Positions 32,919-43,532 of a stretch of 64,000 nucleotides of DNA are shown here, piece by piece (position 1 is the first letter of the stretch; the number at the start of each line of letters is the position of its first letter). Both the position numbers and the translations under genes were made by a program. Origin of the DNA: Didymella arachidicola. Taxonomy: Eukaryota; Ascomycota; Dothideomycetes; Pleosporales; Didymellaceae. The notes beneath the pieces were generated by a model. It did not search any database. It worked only from the letters and a program-made list of their open reading frames with translations, and was not told the origin of the DNA. The DNA lies in NCBI GenBank assembly GCA_016630955.3, contig CM049988.1, forward strand, positions 1,240,001 through 1,304,000, given 5' to 3'.

Positions 32919-33548
32919 ATGCCCCTAAGGTTGAAAAATCGCTTCGCCCTGCTCATGTTCGAGATCTCGTAAGTGCATCTCAGCCTACAAAAGCTCGATT
33001 CCTGAGCACAAGCCGTAAGCAGCACTGTCGAAAACCAGGCCAACTCGCCGTTTCTGCGCCTTCCAGCGGAGACACGTAACAAAATTTACGCGTTGGCCAT
33101 CACGTCCACCACAGTCCTCGTGTACGATGCCGGCGTCGTCTCAACGGTCAATCACAGCGCCTCGGCACTGCGTGCAACCTGTAAACAGATATGCTCCGAG
33201 ACTAAGCCGCTCATGAGCACTTTCTCCATCGCCATAATTCTAGCCTTCAAGCGAAACGCAATGAAATCCTTGCGACGGGCGCTGCGCACTCAGCGGGAGG
33301 AGAGGGACTGTACGAAGATCGAAGAACTCGAGGTGACCCTGAAGACAATCAATGAGGACAAAAGTTTTCGATTTTCTGAGGGACGAAGGATCCTCATCAT
33401 GGAAGCCCAGGGTTTCCCAGCCCTCAAGAGAGTTATGGTGTGTCGCCCCCGAACGCTGCCAGGCGTGTCCGAACGTTCTCCTTATGGCCCAGCAACGAAG
33501 CCTCTGTCAGAAACTCCAGAGTGGATTTCCGGAGACCCAAACTTTTGA
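32919..33548 (+). CDS. LPAELRN-motif protein, 191 aa
   Basis: Exons 32919..32968 and 33023..33548 with a 54-bp intron (GTAAGT donor, AAGCAG acceptor) give MPLRLKNRFALLMFEIS, then TVENQANSPFLRLPAETRNKIY. The phase-2 first exon and the spacing to the motif match the paralogues. ALRATCKQICSETKPL supplies the TCRQ region and GFPALKRVMVC the tail. It ends after SGDPNF. Start choice between 32919 and the ATG at 32955 is open. There are no targeting signals; role unknown. Confidence 0.68.
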
Positions 33549-33769
33549 TATCTGTTGACGAGTGTGGGAATTGTCATCTCGCCTCATTGAGAGCGCTCGT
33601 GTGAGTCCAATATCGACACGAAGAGCGGGAGGTATATCTGGTACGATCTTCATCAAAAGCTGTGGGATAGTGTTGTCGAAACGAGCGAGCTCAAATTGGC
33701 ACAACGTGGTCTAGGCATTGTAATTTGATCTCGGATTCCACCATTCAGGCATTGATCGCTAGCATAAAC

Positions 33770-35479
33770 TCATACAATCGTGGTCTGCTTCAGGATTCGA
33801 CTCTTACCTCGCAACTCTTTGCCATATGTTCTGAACAGTAAGGGTATTGGTATCATGATTGAGGCAAGGCAGGCGAGAAGAGTTCCCGCCCACTGCACCT
33901 CAAGGTTCTCGAACATTTGCACGGAGAACAGAGGGAAGGCAGCTGCGACAGCGGAACGAAGCATGATGTTGGCTGCGACGGTCGATGCTGCCCTGGTGAA
34001 ACATCAGTAAGCGTACCAAAAGCAGGACGCACAACTGAATGCTTCAAGACTTATTTTTTCAAGCCATAGCTCATTCGTCACTTACAATGGAAGAAATGTA
34101 TCAACCAGGTAGTTGAAGCATGGTAAGAAGATACAAAGGACCCCGAAACCGATGCATACACCGGCCATGGTTGGAGATGCCCAATGTATGGTTGCGGTAT
34201 ACCCAGTCCATGCGAACCTTGAAATCTGTCAGTCATGAGTCGATTCCTGCAGGGATGACATACCAGAACAAGCCGATCGGAAAGACGACTGCACCAAGAA
34301 TGGGCGGTCCCAGCCGCCATTCTGGGATGACTTTGCCATCGTTTCCTTCAAGCTTGCGAATAAAAGTCTGATGTTGGGACAAGACGAAAAGCAGAGCTAG
34401 AACGATTCCTATGAGGAGACCAAGAAAGGGCAGCGACCTAACACCCACAGGCATGCCATATACATGACAAAACACGTAGGGGTATGCCTTCAGAAGGGCG
34501 TATACCAGGCCATAGATGAACGACATATACATAGAGACCAGCAAGACAATGGGCTCGGTGACTAGCATGCGCAGAGGCCGTGTGAAGTACTTCCGAATGA
34601 CAGCTTCCAGATCAAGTTCGGCCCTCTCGTGATCGGCATGTATTGCCCAATTGCCAGTCTGGTGTCGCAGTTGTCGTGCCTTCTCCGCCAATACAAAAGG
34701 AGCGAATGTTTCATGCAAGGACAGTAGCATGAAGCCGAGATTTGCAAACCCTAATATGGCCGGAAGGTATAGCGTCCAGCGCCAGCCCAGATAGCTCGCT
34801 GCTATGTAGTCGCCAGCAATAGGTGCGATAAAAGGCCCACCGAAGACCGTCAGCGCGTAGAACTGTATTGCCATGCCTCGATAGGTATTGTTGTACATGT
34901 CAGCAAGTACGGCAGGTACCACACATAATGGGCTAGCTGCAAACAGACCGGCGAAGAAGCGACAGATTATCAAGGTCTGGATATCCTTCGACGTCGCACT
35001 CCCAATTGTGAAAACGGAAGATCCCAGGAGACCAACACACAAAGGCCACCGTCGACCTACGATTTCTGAGCCAGGAGCCCAGACGACAGGTCCAAATGCG
35101 AAGCCAAGGACAAACAGACTCGTGCCCAGTGCCGCAATCACCCTCCCGACTTGAAATTCTTCTCTGGTTTGAATCTCGCCTGCAGCGAAGATGGCGCTAT
35201 TCAGAGATGCCACGAACGTCCCGCTGCAAGCAAGTAGCGAGACAAGGAATCTAGTGATGATATCAGTATAATATTTTAGCGAGGTAATTGTGGTACTGAC
35301 TTCCGCCACGTTGTCCAGTCCTGTGGGTTCAGGGGATCGCGTGGCTCATCGAAGGTAACCACATACTGTGTTCCATCTGGAAGGCAGTTTGGTTGCGATC
35401 GTCCACAGCCCATGGAAAGAGTTGCCTCTTCGTCCCAACTGCTTGGCGCCTCCAGGCCATCAAACAATGCCGGGGCCAT
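33770..35479 (-). CDS. MFS transporter, DHA1-type drug/polyamine exporter family
   Basis: Four exons (35301..35479, 34264..35250, 34086..34217, 33770..33992) with introns of 50, 46 and 93 bp give 506 aa. After a cytosolic N terminus with NPQDWTTWRK, hydrophobic segments allow twelve membrane helices. Signature pieces are GPVVWAPGSEIVGRRWPL (the loop 2-3 MFS motif), CRFFAGLFAASPLCVVPAV, and FGGPFIAPIAGDYI (the antiporter motif C region). This fits fungal proton antiporters of the DHA1 family (FLR1 and polyamine-transporter relatives). The substrate cannot be told. The neighbour upstream, also on the minus strand, is a Zn2Cys6 regulator, a common pairing. The acceptor of intron 2 is AAG, weaker than usual. 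Confidence 0.85.
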
Positions 35480-36120
35480 TGTCTGCCTGGGCGGGCTTTC
35501 TTGGGAGAATCAATGGACGAGTTGTCAGGATGAGATCTTTGATACGACGCACAGACAGATAGAGAAGAATGAGACTTTCAATCACTTCGAGCATAAGCTA
35601 ATCCAAAGTACTGAATGATTTATGGGCGTGGTGCGGATATTGGGCGGAAGTGGCGGCTGGTGAGGAAGAAGTAATTGAATTCTAGCAAACATCCGCTCGT
35701 CAAATTACATTGAACTCTCGCCCAATTCATGTGTGGCCGCATGTTTCGACGCCGAATGATTGAATCGTGCTTTGTGCATGTCTTGCCACGACTTTCGCCG
35801 TTTTGACTGGCGGGGCTGCAAATTAGGCCTAGAAGTGGCGGGAGTGGTAGCGGGCATCGCGGAACGAGCGTTCACAGGACGACATCAAACCCCTTCATCG
35901 GTACGGGTTGAGCTTACAGCGTCAGAGATACCTGTGGAGACGCATAAATCTATACATTTCTGATGATTTGTACGGATGCCAACGCCGAGCCGCGACTTCT
36001 CGCATATGGGCACATTGATCGAGGCTTCGGAGGAAAAAAGCAGGCCGATATTCGACCATCTCAAGTATCAAGTGGATATAATTCAAGAGATTGTCGATGC
36101 TTCTCTCATAATGTGCACTG
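35480..36120. other. Intergenic between the MFS gene and the Zn2Cys6 regulator
   Basis: No gene seen. It should hold the promoter of the minus-strand transporter gene. Confidence 0.5.
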
Positions 36121-37869
36121 CTACAAGCCGAAATCGATGCCGGAACCAGACATATCAGGATGTGCCATGAATTCATTGAACCACCAAGACTCTTGCAGAG
36201 CATCTTCGTCTAGCAATGCATCTTCGCGTTGTTGAATGTCGGCATCCATTATGGGATACAAACTCAACATACTGGTGTGATTCCGAATCTCAGTTTCCTT
36301 CCGCTTTCGGTGCAATTGAAGCAGAGTACGGGCCGCTGCGACCGCCTCACGCGTTGCCTCTGTTGGGTATGCTGCGTTGACGGCTGAGATGCATGCCATG
36401 ACTTCGCCGAGCAGGCCAAACGACTGAGGAGTATCCATGGCCAGCAACATGCACAGCAGCTGAAATGGGATATTGGCCACGTGATGCCACGGCAAGTGGC
36501 GAGTTAACGCGGAGTGGACTGCATGGATGCTCTTCCGCATCAAACCGAACACAGCGTGCTTGACATCTTCCGGGACGTCTGCTTTGTCAGAGTGTAGCCG
36601 TCTGTATATGCACAAAGTGAGGTTGCACTGTCCGAGAACAGACGGCGGCTCAGTATGCTCTCGCTTCACAACGTCCACGAGCGCCGCCATGAGGTCATGG
36701 GATGTCAGTTTGTTCTGTGGATCCAGAACCTCAGAGTATGGCAAAAGACCTAGCAGCTCTGATGTGTACTCTCCTGGCGTCTCATACAGTGGGAAAGCAT
36801 TAAGAGCTGGTAAGACCACTCGACTGCGCCCCAGATCGTAAGATAACCAGATGTTCAAGTGCTGTGCTACGCCGCACAGGTTTGTCTGGATGTCAGGAAC
36901 CACTTGCGGACCTTGAGCCGAGATGGGCAGGCTGCCCGCACCGATACGATTCAGGGATATCGCAGCATCGATCATATGTAAAGTAGTACAGCTAGCCTGC
37001 CAAGCCTCCTCCGGCTTCGCAGTCAGACGAAGGTACACAGTGCGTAGAAGCCAGGCAGTGGCTAAGTATCTCGACGGGGCTCCCGCATTCGATGGATCGA
37101 GAAGGCGTCTAGTGGCGGCAATGAGTCTCTGTTCGATGTCCAGGTTCTGCAAGCTCGAGAAGACGCAGGCGACGGCTGCTATCCCTAGGAGCATCGCATC
37201 ACGAGCATCATGACAATTCCGTTCACTCCAAGCCCTCGATATGCTTCGAAAGGCTGACTCCTTGTTGAGAAATCCATAACAGGGATGAAATTTGTCGAAG
37301 TAAACTTGTGCCAGCTCCCGCATTTCTACTTCCGACAAAATGTCTGTCAGCATCTCCGGAGCTGCAGGCTCCCCAGTCTGCCTTTCCCCAAGGAACAAGT
37401 TCCACGCCAGCATCCGCATTGGGGAAATGCTGCTACTGGAGGATTCCAGGGTCATGGTGAGGAGGCGCACAAAAGCCGCACCAGAGTTGCTCTCCACGGA
37501 CCGCAGGTAGCTCGGTGGGCGTGGCTCAAGCTCCATACGAGGTTCTTCTGTGAGCGGTGCCAGGCTCTGTTCCGCGTTATCCAGATGCAAACCTGGGAGC
37601 GCTTCATGTTGGCGTTGGGGTTCCAGGGCGCGTGAAGGTGTCTGTGCAGGAGTAGACAAACTCATTTCCTCCGTCACAGCCGTTTGCGATCGACTGGTCA
37701 CTTTTTGGCTTCGTCTGCTGCGTGGCGTAGAGCGATACGCACACTCGTACCCATACCCAACACACATGTCGCAGGGTCGGCTGCCATCGCATTTCCGCTT
37801 GCGCTCTCGGCACGGTTCGCAAGCTATGCGCTGCCGCTGACGTTGCGTCTGTCTGCTTGCAACATTCAT
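36121..37869 (-). CDS. Zn2Cys6 transcription factor, 582 aa
   Basis: One uninterrupted exon encodes 582 aa. Cys17, 20, 27, 33, 36 and 43 form CX2CX6CX5CX2CX6C, the fungal binuclear zinc cluster, with a basic stretch just before (RQTQRQRQRIA) and after it (RSTPRSRRSQK). The rest looks like the fungal-specific regulatory domain: VYFDKFHPCYGFLNKESAFR near residue 195 and a long helical region after it. It should act in the nucleus as an activator or repressor. A transporter gene on the same strand lies about 640 bp downstream and is a plausible target. No intron interrupts the zinc cluster here, unlike the other regulator in this window. Confidence 0.88.
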   Translation of the reverse strand: MNVASRQTQRQRQRIACEPCRERKRKCDGSRPCDMCVGYGYECAYRSTPRSRRSQKVTSRSQTAVTEEMSLSTPAQTPSRALEPQRQHEALPGLHLDNAEQSLAPLTEEPRMELEPRPPSYLRSVESNSGAAFVRLLTMTLESSSSSISPMRMLAWNLFLGERQTGEPAAPEMLTDILSEVEMRELAQVYFDKFHPCYGFLNKESAFRSISRAWSERNCHDARDAMLLGIAAVACVFSSLQNLDIEQRLIAATRRLLDPSNAGAPSRYLATAWLLRTVYLRLTAKPEEAWQASCTTLHMIDAAISLNRIGAGSLPISAQGPQVVPDIQTNLCGVAQHLNIWLSYDLGRSRVVLPALNAFPLYETPGEYTSELLGLLPYSEVLDPQNKLTSHDLMAALVDVVKREHTEPPSVLGQCNLTLCIYRRLHSDKADVPEDVKHAVFGLMRKSIHAVHSALTRHLPWHHVANIPFQLLCMLLAMDTPQSFGLLGEVMACISAVNAAYPTEATREAVAAARTLLQLHRKRKETEIRNHTSMLSLYPIMDADIQQREDALLDEDALQESWWFNEFMAHPDMSGSGIDFGL

Positions 37870-39058
37870 GGCTTATTGATTGCTCTCTCAAAGGTATTGG
37901 GCTGTATCGTCGCGGCGACGATGGGACATGTTGTGGTCGATGGAGTTGCGGATCTGGCGGAGTTCTGCGCCGGACCTTGCCCGGTTGATCCGGAGGCCAG
38001 AAGCTCCACGTGATCGACATGTCAACACCAAGTCTCTGATCTACCGGGTTCAATCACTTATCTACAGACAACCCGGGTACACTGCAGTAGCTCACAAAGA
38101 TGCAGTTACCTTTACCGGTGCATCTACACCGAGCATCTCGGGAGCAATCAAGCCAAGGGATCCGCTGGGGTTGTACCCGCATACGAAACCGTCCGACTGC
38201 GCGCTACATCAATCATGCGCCAAAGTGGTGTGTACTGTGGTAATGAAAGACCCCGGGTATCTAGAGCGGACCCTACGTGCCGTATCATCACGTGATGTGC
38301 TTCAACTGTAGCCAAACCAAGCATCTGTCACAGTATTGAAAGCTTCCGATGATACCTTGGGCACGTTTTAAGCCTCGTAAAACCATGCCCCGCTTGTTTG
38401 GCCATGCTCACCGTCGAAAATCTCATGGAGGTGAAGCAGCATTCCGACACCTCAAAGTGATGGGTTGTCTTAACCGCACTGCAGGTATGTCCGCTCATCT
38501 TTCCCGGCGCTTGTAATCAATTTTCTTCATGGAAAGACGATAATTGAGAACGTGTTTGGAGACAACGCTAGATTTTGTTTCGGTATTCTACATGAATTGT
38601 GTCAGATGGCGAAAACCATACATGGACCACACCCCGGCTGGAAACTGCGTTGTTTCACGTCGGCGTTGGGGAGCCAATGCATGCACGTAGGACAGATCAC
38701 AACAACTATACGAGTCGGTACTGAGTCAGATCAACCATAAGCAGGTGCTGATTGCGTTACTACTTGACGCTGCTCGTTATGCGAGAGACTCCTCGTGTCA
38801 GGTAAATCAGACGCATACTATACCATGTATTTTTTTCCTTAATGGAGGGATAAAGCACTCAATTGACAAAGTGTACATACTGAGTAGCACTGTCCCAGCA
38901 CGTATCTGTACCGCCCATTGCTTTCACGGGGAAGTAAAAACTTCGGTGAAAGCGCAATGAGGCAGAAGCGATCAAACAGGCAGCAGCACCCAAGTCTTGC
39001 AAGATTTCTTCCACCACTTCCTGTAAGACATCATTTCATCTACGTGACACCAATCGCC
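37870..39058. other. Intergenic, no gene seen
   Basis: About 1.2 kb with only short frames. The left end should hold the promoter of the minus-strand regulator and the right end that of the plus-strand LPAELRN gene. Confidence 0.45.
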
Positions 39059-39721
39059 ATGATACACTCAACTCCAATCCCAGCCGAAGAGAGTAGCACG
39101 ATTGTGTCTCAATCCAGGTAAGTACTCGCAAAGGGCGTCGTATTCACAAGGCTCACCCACCAGAGTGCCGCAGCGTACCAGCAGTCGCCACTTCTGCGCC
39201 TGCCCGCTGAGCTGCGCAACATCATCTACCGCAGGGCTATTGAAAAGGCGACCTTCCGCTTTTGCTGGTCAACGAAAGATGCGTCTCAGCCATGGTCATC
39301 CGCGGGGCCCAGATTCATCCGCAACGCACCCAACCTACCACTGACATGCCAACAAGTCTACCACGAGAGCAAACCCTACGTCCGCAAAGTCCACATCCTC
39401 TGCCTCGAGACTAGGTGTAATCCAAACCTACACCCCGAAAAGGAATTCAGCGAGTACATCGCAAAGCTGGATGATCTCAAGTACGATCTGAGCGCCGTGA
39501 CCGAGATTGAAGTGGATTTTCCATTTCTTGCGAGCATGGAGGCTTACTATGAGCATGGTGACAGAGGCGACGGAGTCTTCGATCGAGCTAGGGCGCTTTT
39601 CCCTGCTTTGGAGACTGTTGCCCTTCCCAGGTGGTGGTGCGTTGACTACAAGACCGCAGCAGCTACACGCGGATGCTTCAACAAACCTAATCTCAGAATT
39701 ACATCTTATCGAGGCTTTTAG
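39059..39721 (+). CDS. LPAELRN-motif protein, 204 aa
   Basis: Exons 39059..39117 and 39166..39721 around a 48-bp intron (GTAAGT donor, CAGAG acceptor) give 204 aa. The first exon is 19 codons plus two bases, as in its relatives. Residues 26-40 read SPLLRLPAELRNIIY; LTCQQVYHESKPYVRK at about 78-93 is the TCRQ region. The tail (RALFPALETVALPRWW) is the best version of the family's LFPALE motif in this window. This is the most complete member and a good reference for the dead copies. Role unknown. Confidence 0.72.
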
Positions 39722-40212
39722 AGAAATGAGCCGGGCTAAGGTATATTCAAGATTACCCCAGGGGCTCTCTATCATCACAGCATGTGCAGCGATTGGGGTG
39801 GTAGTTAAGTGCGCCGCAGGAAGATGGAGAGGAGAGGCGATCACGCATGTATTGGATTTCTCGTATCGGTACATATTATTGTAGCCAAAATAGAATCTAT
39901 CCGTACTCAAAAATGCTCAGTTAACTGTACAACCGCGCTTGTAAGTGCGGTCTAGTGTGTCTCCGAGGTTTGCTATCGTGGAGACTGGATTGTGTTTTGC
40001 AGGTCTAGATGTCGAGCGTGGGAAATATATCTACAAGGAGGTCGTGGATGAAGCGATGGCATCACCATATCGCGGTGGTACTTCAAAGCACCCAGCTCTA
40101 AACGCATCTCATCCCTCCCCAAACGATCCAACCTCAGCATCCCAAGACCCTCGCATCCAAGCCCAGTACACTCCCCAAAGACTTCAAGTCCCGCCCAAAC
40201 CTTATACCCTCC
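39722..40212. other. Intergenic
   Basis: No gene seen. The convergent ends of the LPAELRN gene and the DUF7918-like gene meet here. Confidence 0.45.
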
Positions 40213-41371
40213 TCACTCCACAACCCCCCCAAAAACCCTCCTCCTCACCGGCCTCGTCCCCACCCACACCACCTCCCCCTCCCCCTTGCCCACCTCATCA
40301 TACTCGCGCTTAACCCTCACACCCTCTTCCTCTCCTTTCTACACAACGTCAGTTTCACACCATATTTAATTAGAAAACGGTTACGCACCCTTCGCTGATC
40401 CAGCTCGGCGATAGGCTGCTCGGTGGACATTTCGTGTAAGTCGAGCGAAGCGGGTGGGTCTTCGGGCTCGGGGGTCGGCGAGAGTGTGCGGGGGATGATG
40501 TGCAGGGATTTGAGGGCGTCTGGTGGTGGTTAGTAAAGGTATGATTTGGGGAGATTGGGAGAGTACGTGTTGAGCGGCAGTGAAAATTGAATGATGCGAA
40601 CCATTCGTCTTCGGTGTCGACGTCGTGGAAGGTAGAGGTGTGGAGTTTCTGGGGGGTGTTTAGGCTGGTGATGGCTAGCTCGATCTCTACTTTTTCATCC
40701 GAGTTGTTGGAGTGTCGTGCCTGGCTTGGTGGGTGAGCACGTCGCCGAGGACGGGAGCGCACTTCTGGCTGATTTTCTCGTTCATGGGTGCGAGTTGGGA
40801 GAGGTCGAGCCGCGGGACGTTCTGGGTTGTGGTTTCCTGCTCGCTGATGACGAAGTACATGTATACGGTGATGGTGCCTATGCCTTGAAGTTGACGTTTC
40901 AGTCCTGCTCCTGAGTGCGGCTGGTCATCTGCATGCAGCATTAGCCAGGGCTGCCATAGATTTGAGAAGATGCAGCGACCCACCGATCTCGAGCTCTGAG
41001 AAGCGGAATGTCTGGGTGAAGGTCTCATCTTCGTCTCCCGACATGGTCCTTCTGTACATGAAGCCTCGGGCATCGTCTTTGTCGCCACTCTCCATCATCG
41101 GACTCTGCAAGTAAAAGCCATCCAGCATGACGCGAGCGAATGTTGGGAGTGGAGCGTCAAATGGCTCTTTCATTACCCAGCGCACGGAAAACTCAGCGCC
41201 AGAAGGCACCTCGAGATATTTCGTGACCGAGTTCGTTAGTGCTGCACAGTGGGCGGCAGCCTCTTCTTCGTGCTTATTTTCCGCGTCGTCTTCGTACTGG
41301 TATTCTGGCAATGCGATATTGTCGACTTCCACGGTGACCTCGAGGCCAGGTACAGCTGAAACAATCGCCAT
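40213..41371 (-). CDS. DUF7918-like protein, copy A, 316 aa
   Basis: Five exons (40984..41371, 40721..40928, 40567..40664, 40389..40519, 40213..40338) give 316 aa and align exon by exon with the neighbouring copy B. Shared landmarks are MAI-x-PGLEVTVEVDNIALPEY, YLEVPSGAEFSVRW, GIGTITVYMYFV, LTHQAS, a short DALKS/HALKS block with IIPRTLSP, and a charged tail (VKREYDE). This fits a fungal family annotated as DUF7918, of unknown function. The second intron (40665..40720) seems to begin with GC (GCACGA) at the spot where copy B has GTGAGT; without it the frame closes at once. The protein looks soluble, without signals. Confidence 0.7.
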
Positions 41372-41658
41372 AGTGTGGTGATGAAGTGGTTGTCGAGGTA
41401 AGGAGATTGGTTTTGGAGGCGAGTGTTTGCAAACGGCGGTCAGATCGCGCTGATATATCACCAGGTGAGAGATCGCGATAGCAAAAGGGGAAAGTTAGGT
41501 GAATGAAACAATTCCTCGATAGCCTAAGTAAGATTACGTCGTATCCCGGGGTATATGCCAGCTCTCGTCTTCGTCTTCATTCCGTCGTGTGCCAAAACGA
41601 ACTCGCGTGCCTTCAATATCATATGGTGGCCTGGATGTATCCAAGCGGCAGTCCTGAC

Positions 41659-42816
41659 TTAAGTGAGGTCAATTGCCTCGACGCCGTTCTCTTCCAGAGT
41701 AGTGCGGTAGCTCTCCCTGAGCTTTTTGGCGGACACGACACTGATCTCGTCATCGTCGTCAGCAATAGTCCCGCTTCGTTCCCTTTCGTGCTCTCGCTTG
41801 ATGCCGCGCTGTTGCTTGATAGCTCTAGCCGCTGCATCTCGCTCCTAGAGATTGTCAGCGGGTTGTCAGGAGGATTGATGTGAATTTACGTACACGCTGG
41901 CGTTGCAGGAGCTCACGCATCTCTTCTGGGTTGAGAGTGTCGATGTCGCGCTCCTCGAGGGGCACTGTGCTTGGACTCCGTGGGATGACCAGGAGGGACT
42001 TGAGCGCGTCTGTGCAGGTTAGTAGGGGAAGATGGGTAGTGCATCATTGCGCACCTCTGGACCAATACTTGAACGTGTAAGTTGCGAACGGCTGCTTCGC
42101 CGGGTCGACAAATTTACAGGTCAATGTTGGGATCGTTTTTGTGAGTTGCGGGGCTCGAAGACTGTTCTGATCAGAGTCTTGCTTGATTGCAATAAGTAGT
42201 GGAGTAACTCACGAGGCTTGATGTGAAAGCGTTCGACCCTTGATTGCTTTTTCCGGTATCTTGCCTACCTCCTCGAGATTGTTGAGGAGAGTGCGATCGG
42301 TCACGGTCATGCTATGGAGGTTCTTGACGAAATGAGCTTTGACAGTAATTTCGCCCATGCCCTTGATATCATTCATAAAGCTGATCCTGAATCTTGGGTG
42401 CGCCAGCATCATCTTCCGTGTTGTTAGCGCACACTGAACACATCCAAACTTGGGCATGACTTACCAACTGTGAGTGCCGCGAATGCGAACTTGTGCAGGT
42501 AAGACTGTCCGTTGACCACTGTCAAGGCTCCCTTCTCAAGATATATGTGAGAAGGGCTTTTGATCTTCTTAGGCGTGCAGTACTTGCTGCTGACCCACTT
42601 CTGGTCGAGCCAGTACTCAAAGAGGATCATGTACGGCGGCCATGGAGCCGTGATCTCCCACTGCACGTCAAATTCTGCGCCGGACACAGCTTCGATATAC
42701 TTGGAGACTGAAGTGTCAGTTTGCTCGTCGACGTCATCGTCTTCGTACTCTTGTAGTGAGGCTCCGTTGCACGCCACCGTGATGTTGATACCAGGACGTG
42801 ACAACAGAATGGCCAT
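41659..42816 (-). pseudogene. DUF7918-like protein, copy B, one frameshift
   Basis: Five exons (42465..42816, 42213..42412, 42055..42161, 41894..42009, 41659..41844) follow the same plan as copy A. Their total, 961 nt, is one base off a whole number of codons. The frame slips inside exon 2, between about 42360 and 42390: PKIQDQLYE runs into a stop, while DIKGMGEITVKAHFV continues in another frame. Everything else is intact, including YIEAVSGAEFDVQW, GRTLSHQAS and the tail ENGVEAIDLT, a typical DUF7918 C terminus. It is a recent pseudogene, or a one-base assembly error. Confidence 0.65.
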
Positions 42817-43532
42817 GGTCTGTAATTGCGACAGACAAAGCTGAATGTCAGAGTATCGTGAAGAGAGAGTAAGGTGAGTTCGGCGGTACCTGGGAGATCA
42901 AAATACAAGGTGGAAGGTACAGCGCTGCGCAAACAACAAAAGTGGGGCACGTGCTGGCTTCACTCTCACCTATACGCCTAACAAGGCAGCGGAAGCTGAA
43001 GGCGGCGCGATTTCGACAACCGTCTCTTTAATTTCCTAATACTATCCACTCTTTTCCGACCTCCACACTCGATTAAACAAACCCCCGCCCACTTAGTCGC
43101 GCGCCTTCAAACGCCCAAAAAACGACTCTAATCTGGTATCCACACGGGGACGAAGCCACCCAACCAAACCCGCGACGGTAAGAATAGCAAACATCGCGCC
43201 AAAAGAGGAGCTGCCTCTAAGCCGCATCCATACGCCGGTGATGACAAAGGAAAGACCCAGCCGCCTTATGCAGTTGTGTGGTGGTATGTGTGTGTAGACA
43301 AGGAAACGCTATGCAAGTCGTGAATGAAAAAGCCCGCCCCATGCAAGTAATGGTGTGAGTGTAGAAGGCCGTGATGATGCAAGAGAAACCATGTCTCAAA
43401 ACGGGGGGTGTGAAAGGTGACGATGCGCGAGAGCACAGAGCTGCCCATGAAGGCCGTCAGCTGCTGAAGAAGTGTCCGTCGTAATAAATGACGTCTTCGT
43501 ATCGGCAACACGATCCTAGGCAGTGTCAACAT
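42817..43532. other. Intergenic; 3' region of STS1
   Basis: Only short frames. It should hold the promoter of DUF7918 copy B and the 3' untranslated part of the STS1 gene. Confidence 0.45.

Noticed and set aside
40081..40313. Pro-rich plus-strand frame
   Set aside because: It is antisense to the last exon of DUF7918 copy A and the adjoining C-rich sequence.
43217..43532. Small His-rich minus-strand frames
   Set aside because: They lie directly downstream of STS1 and are best explained as its 3' untranslated region.
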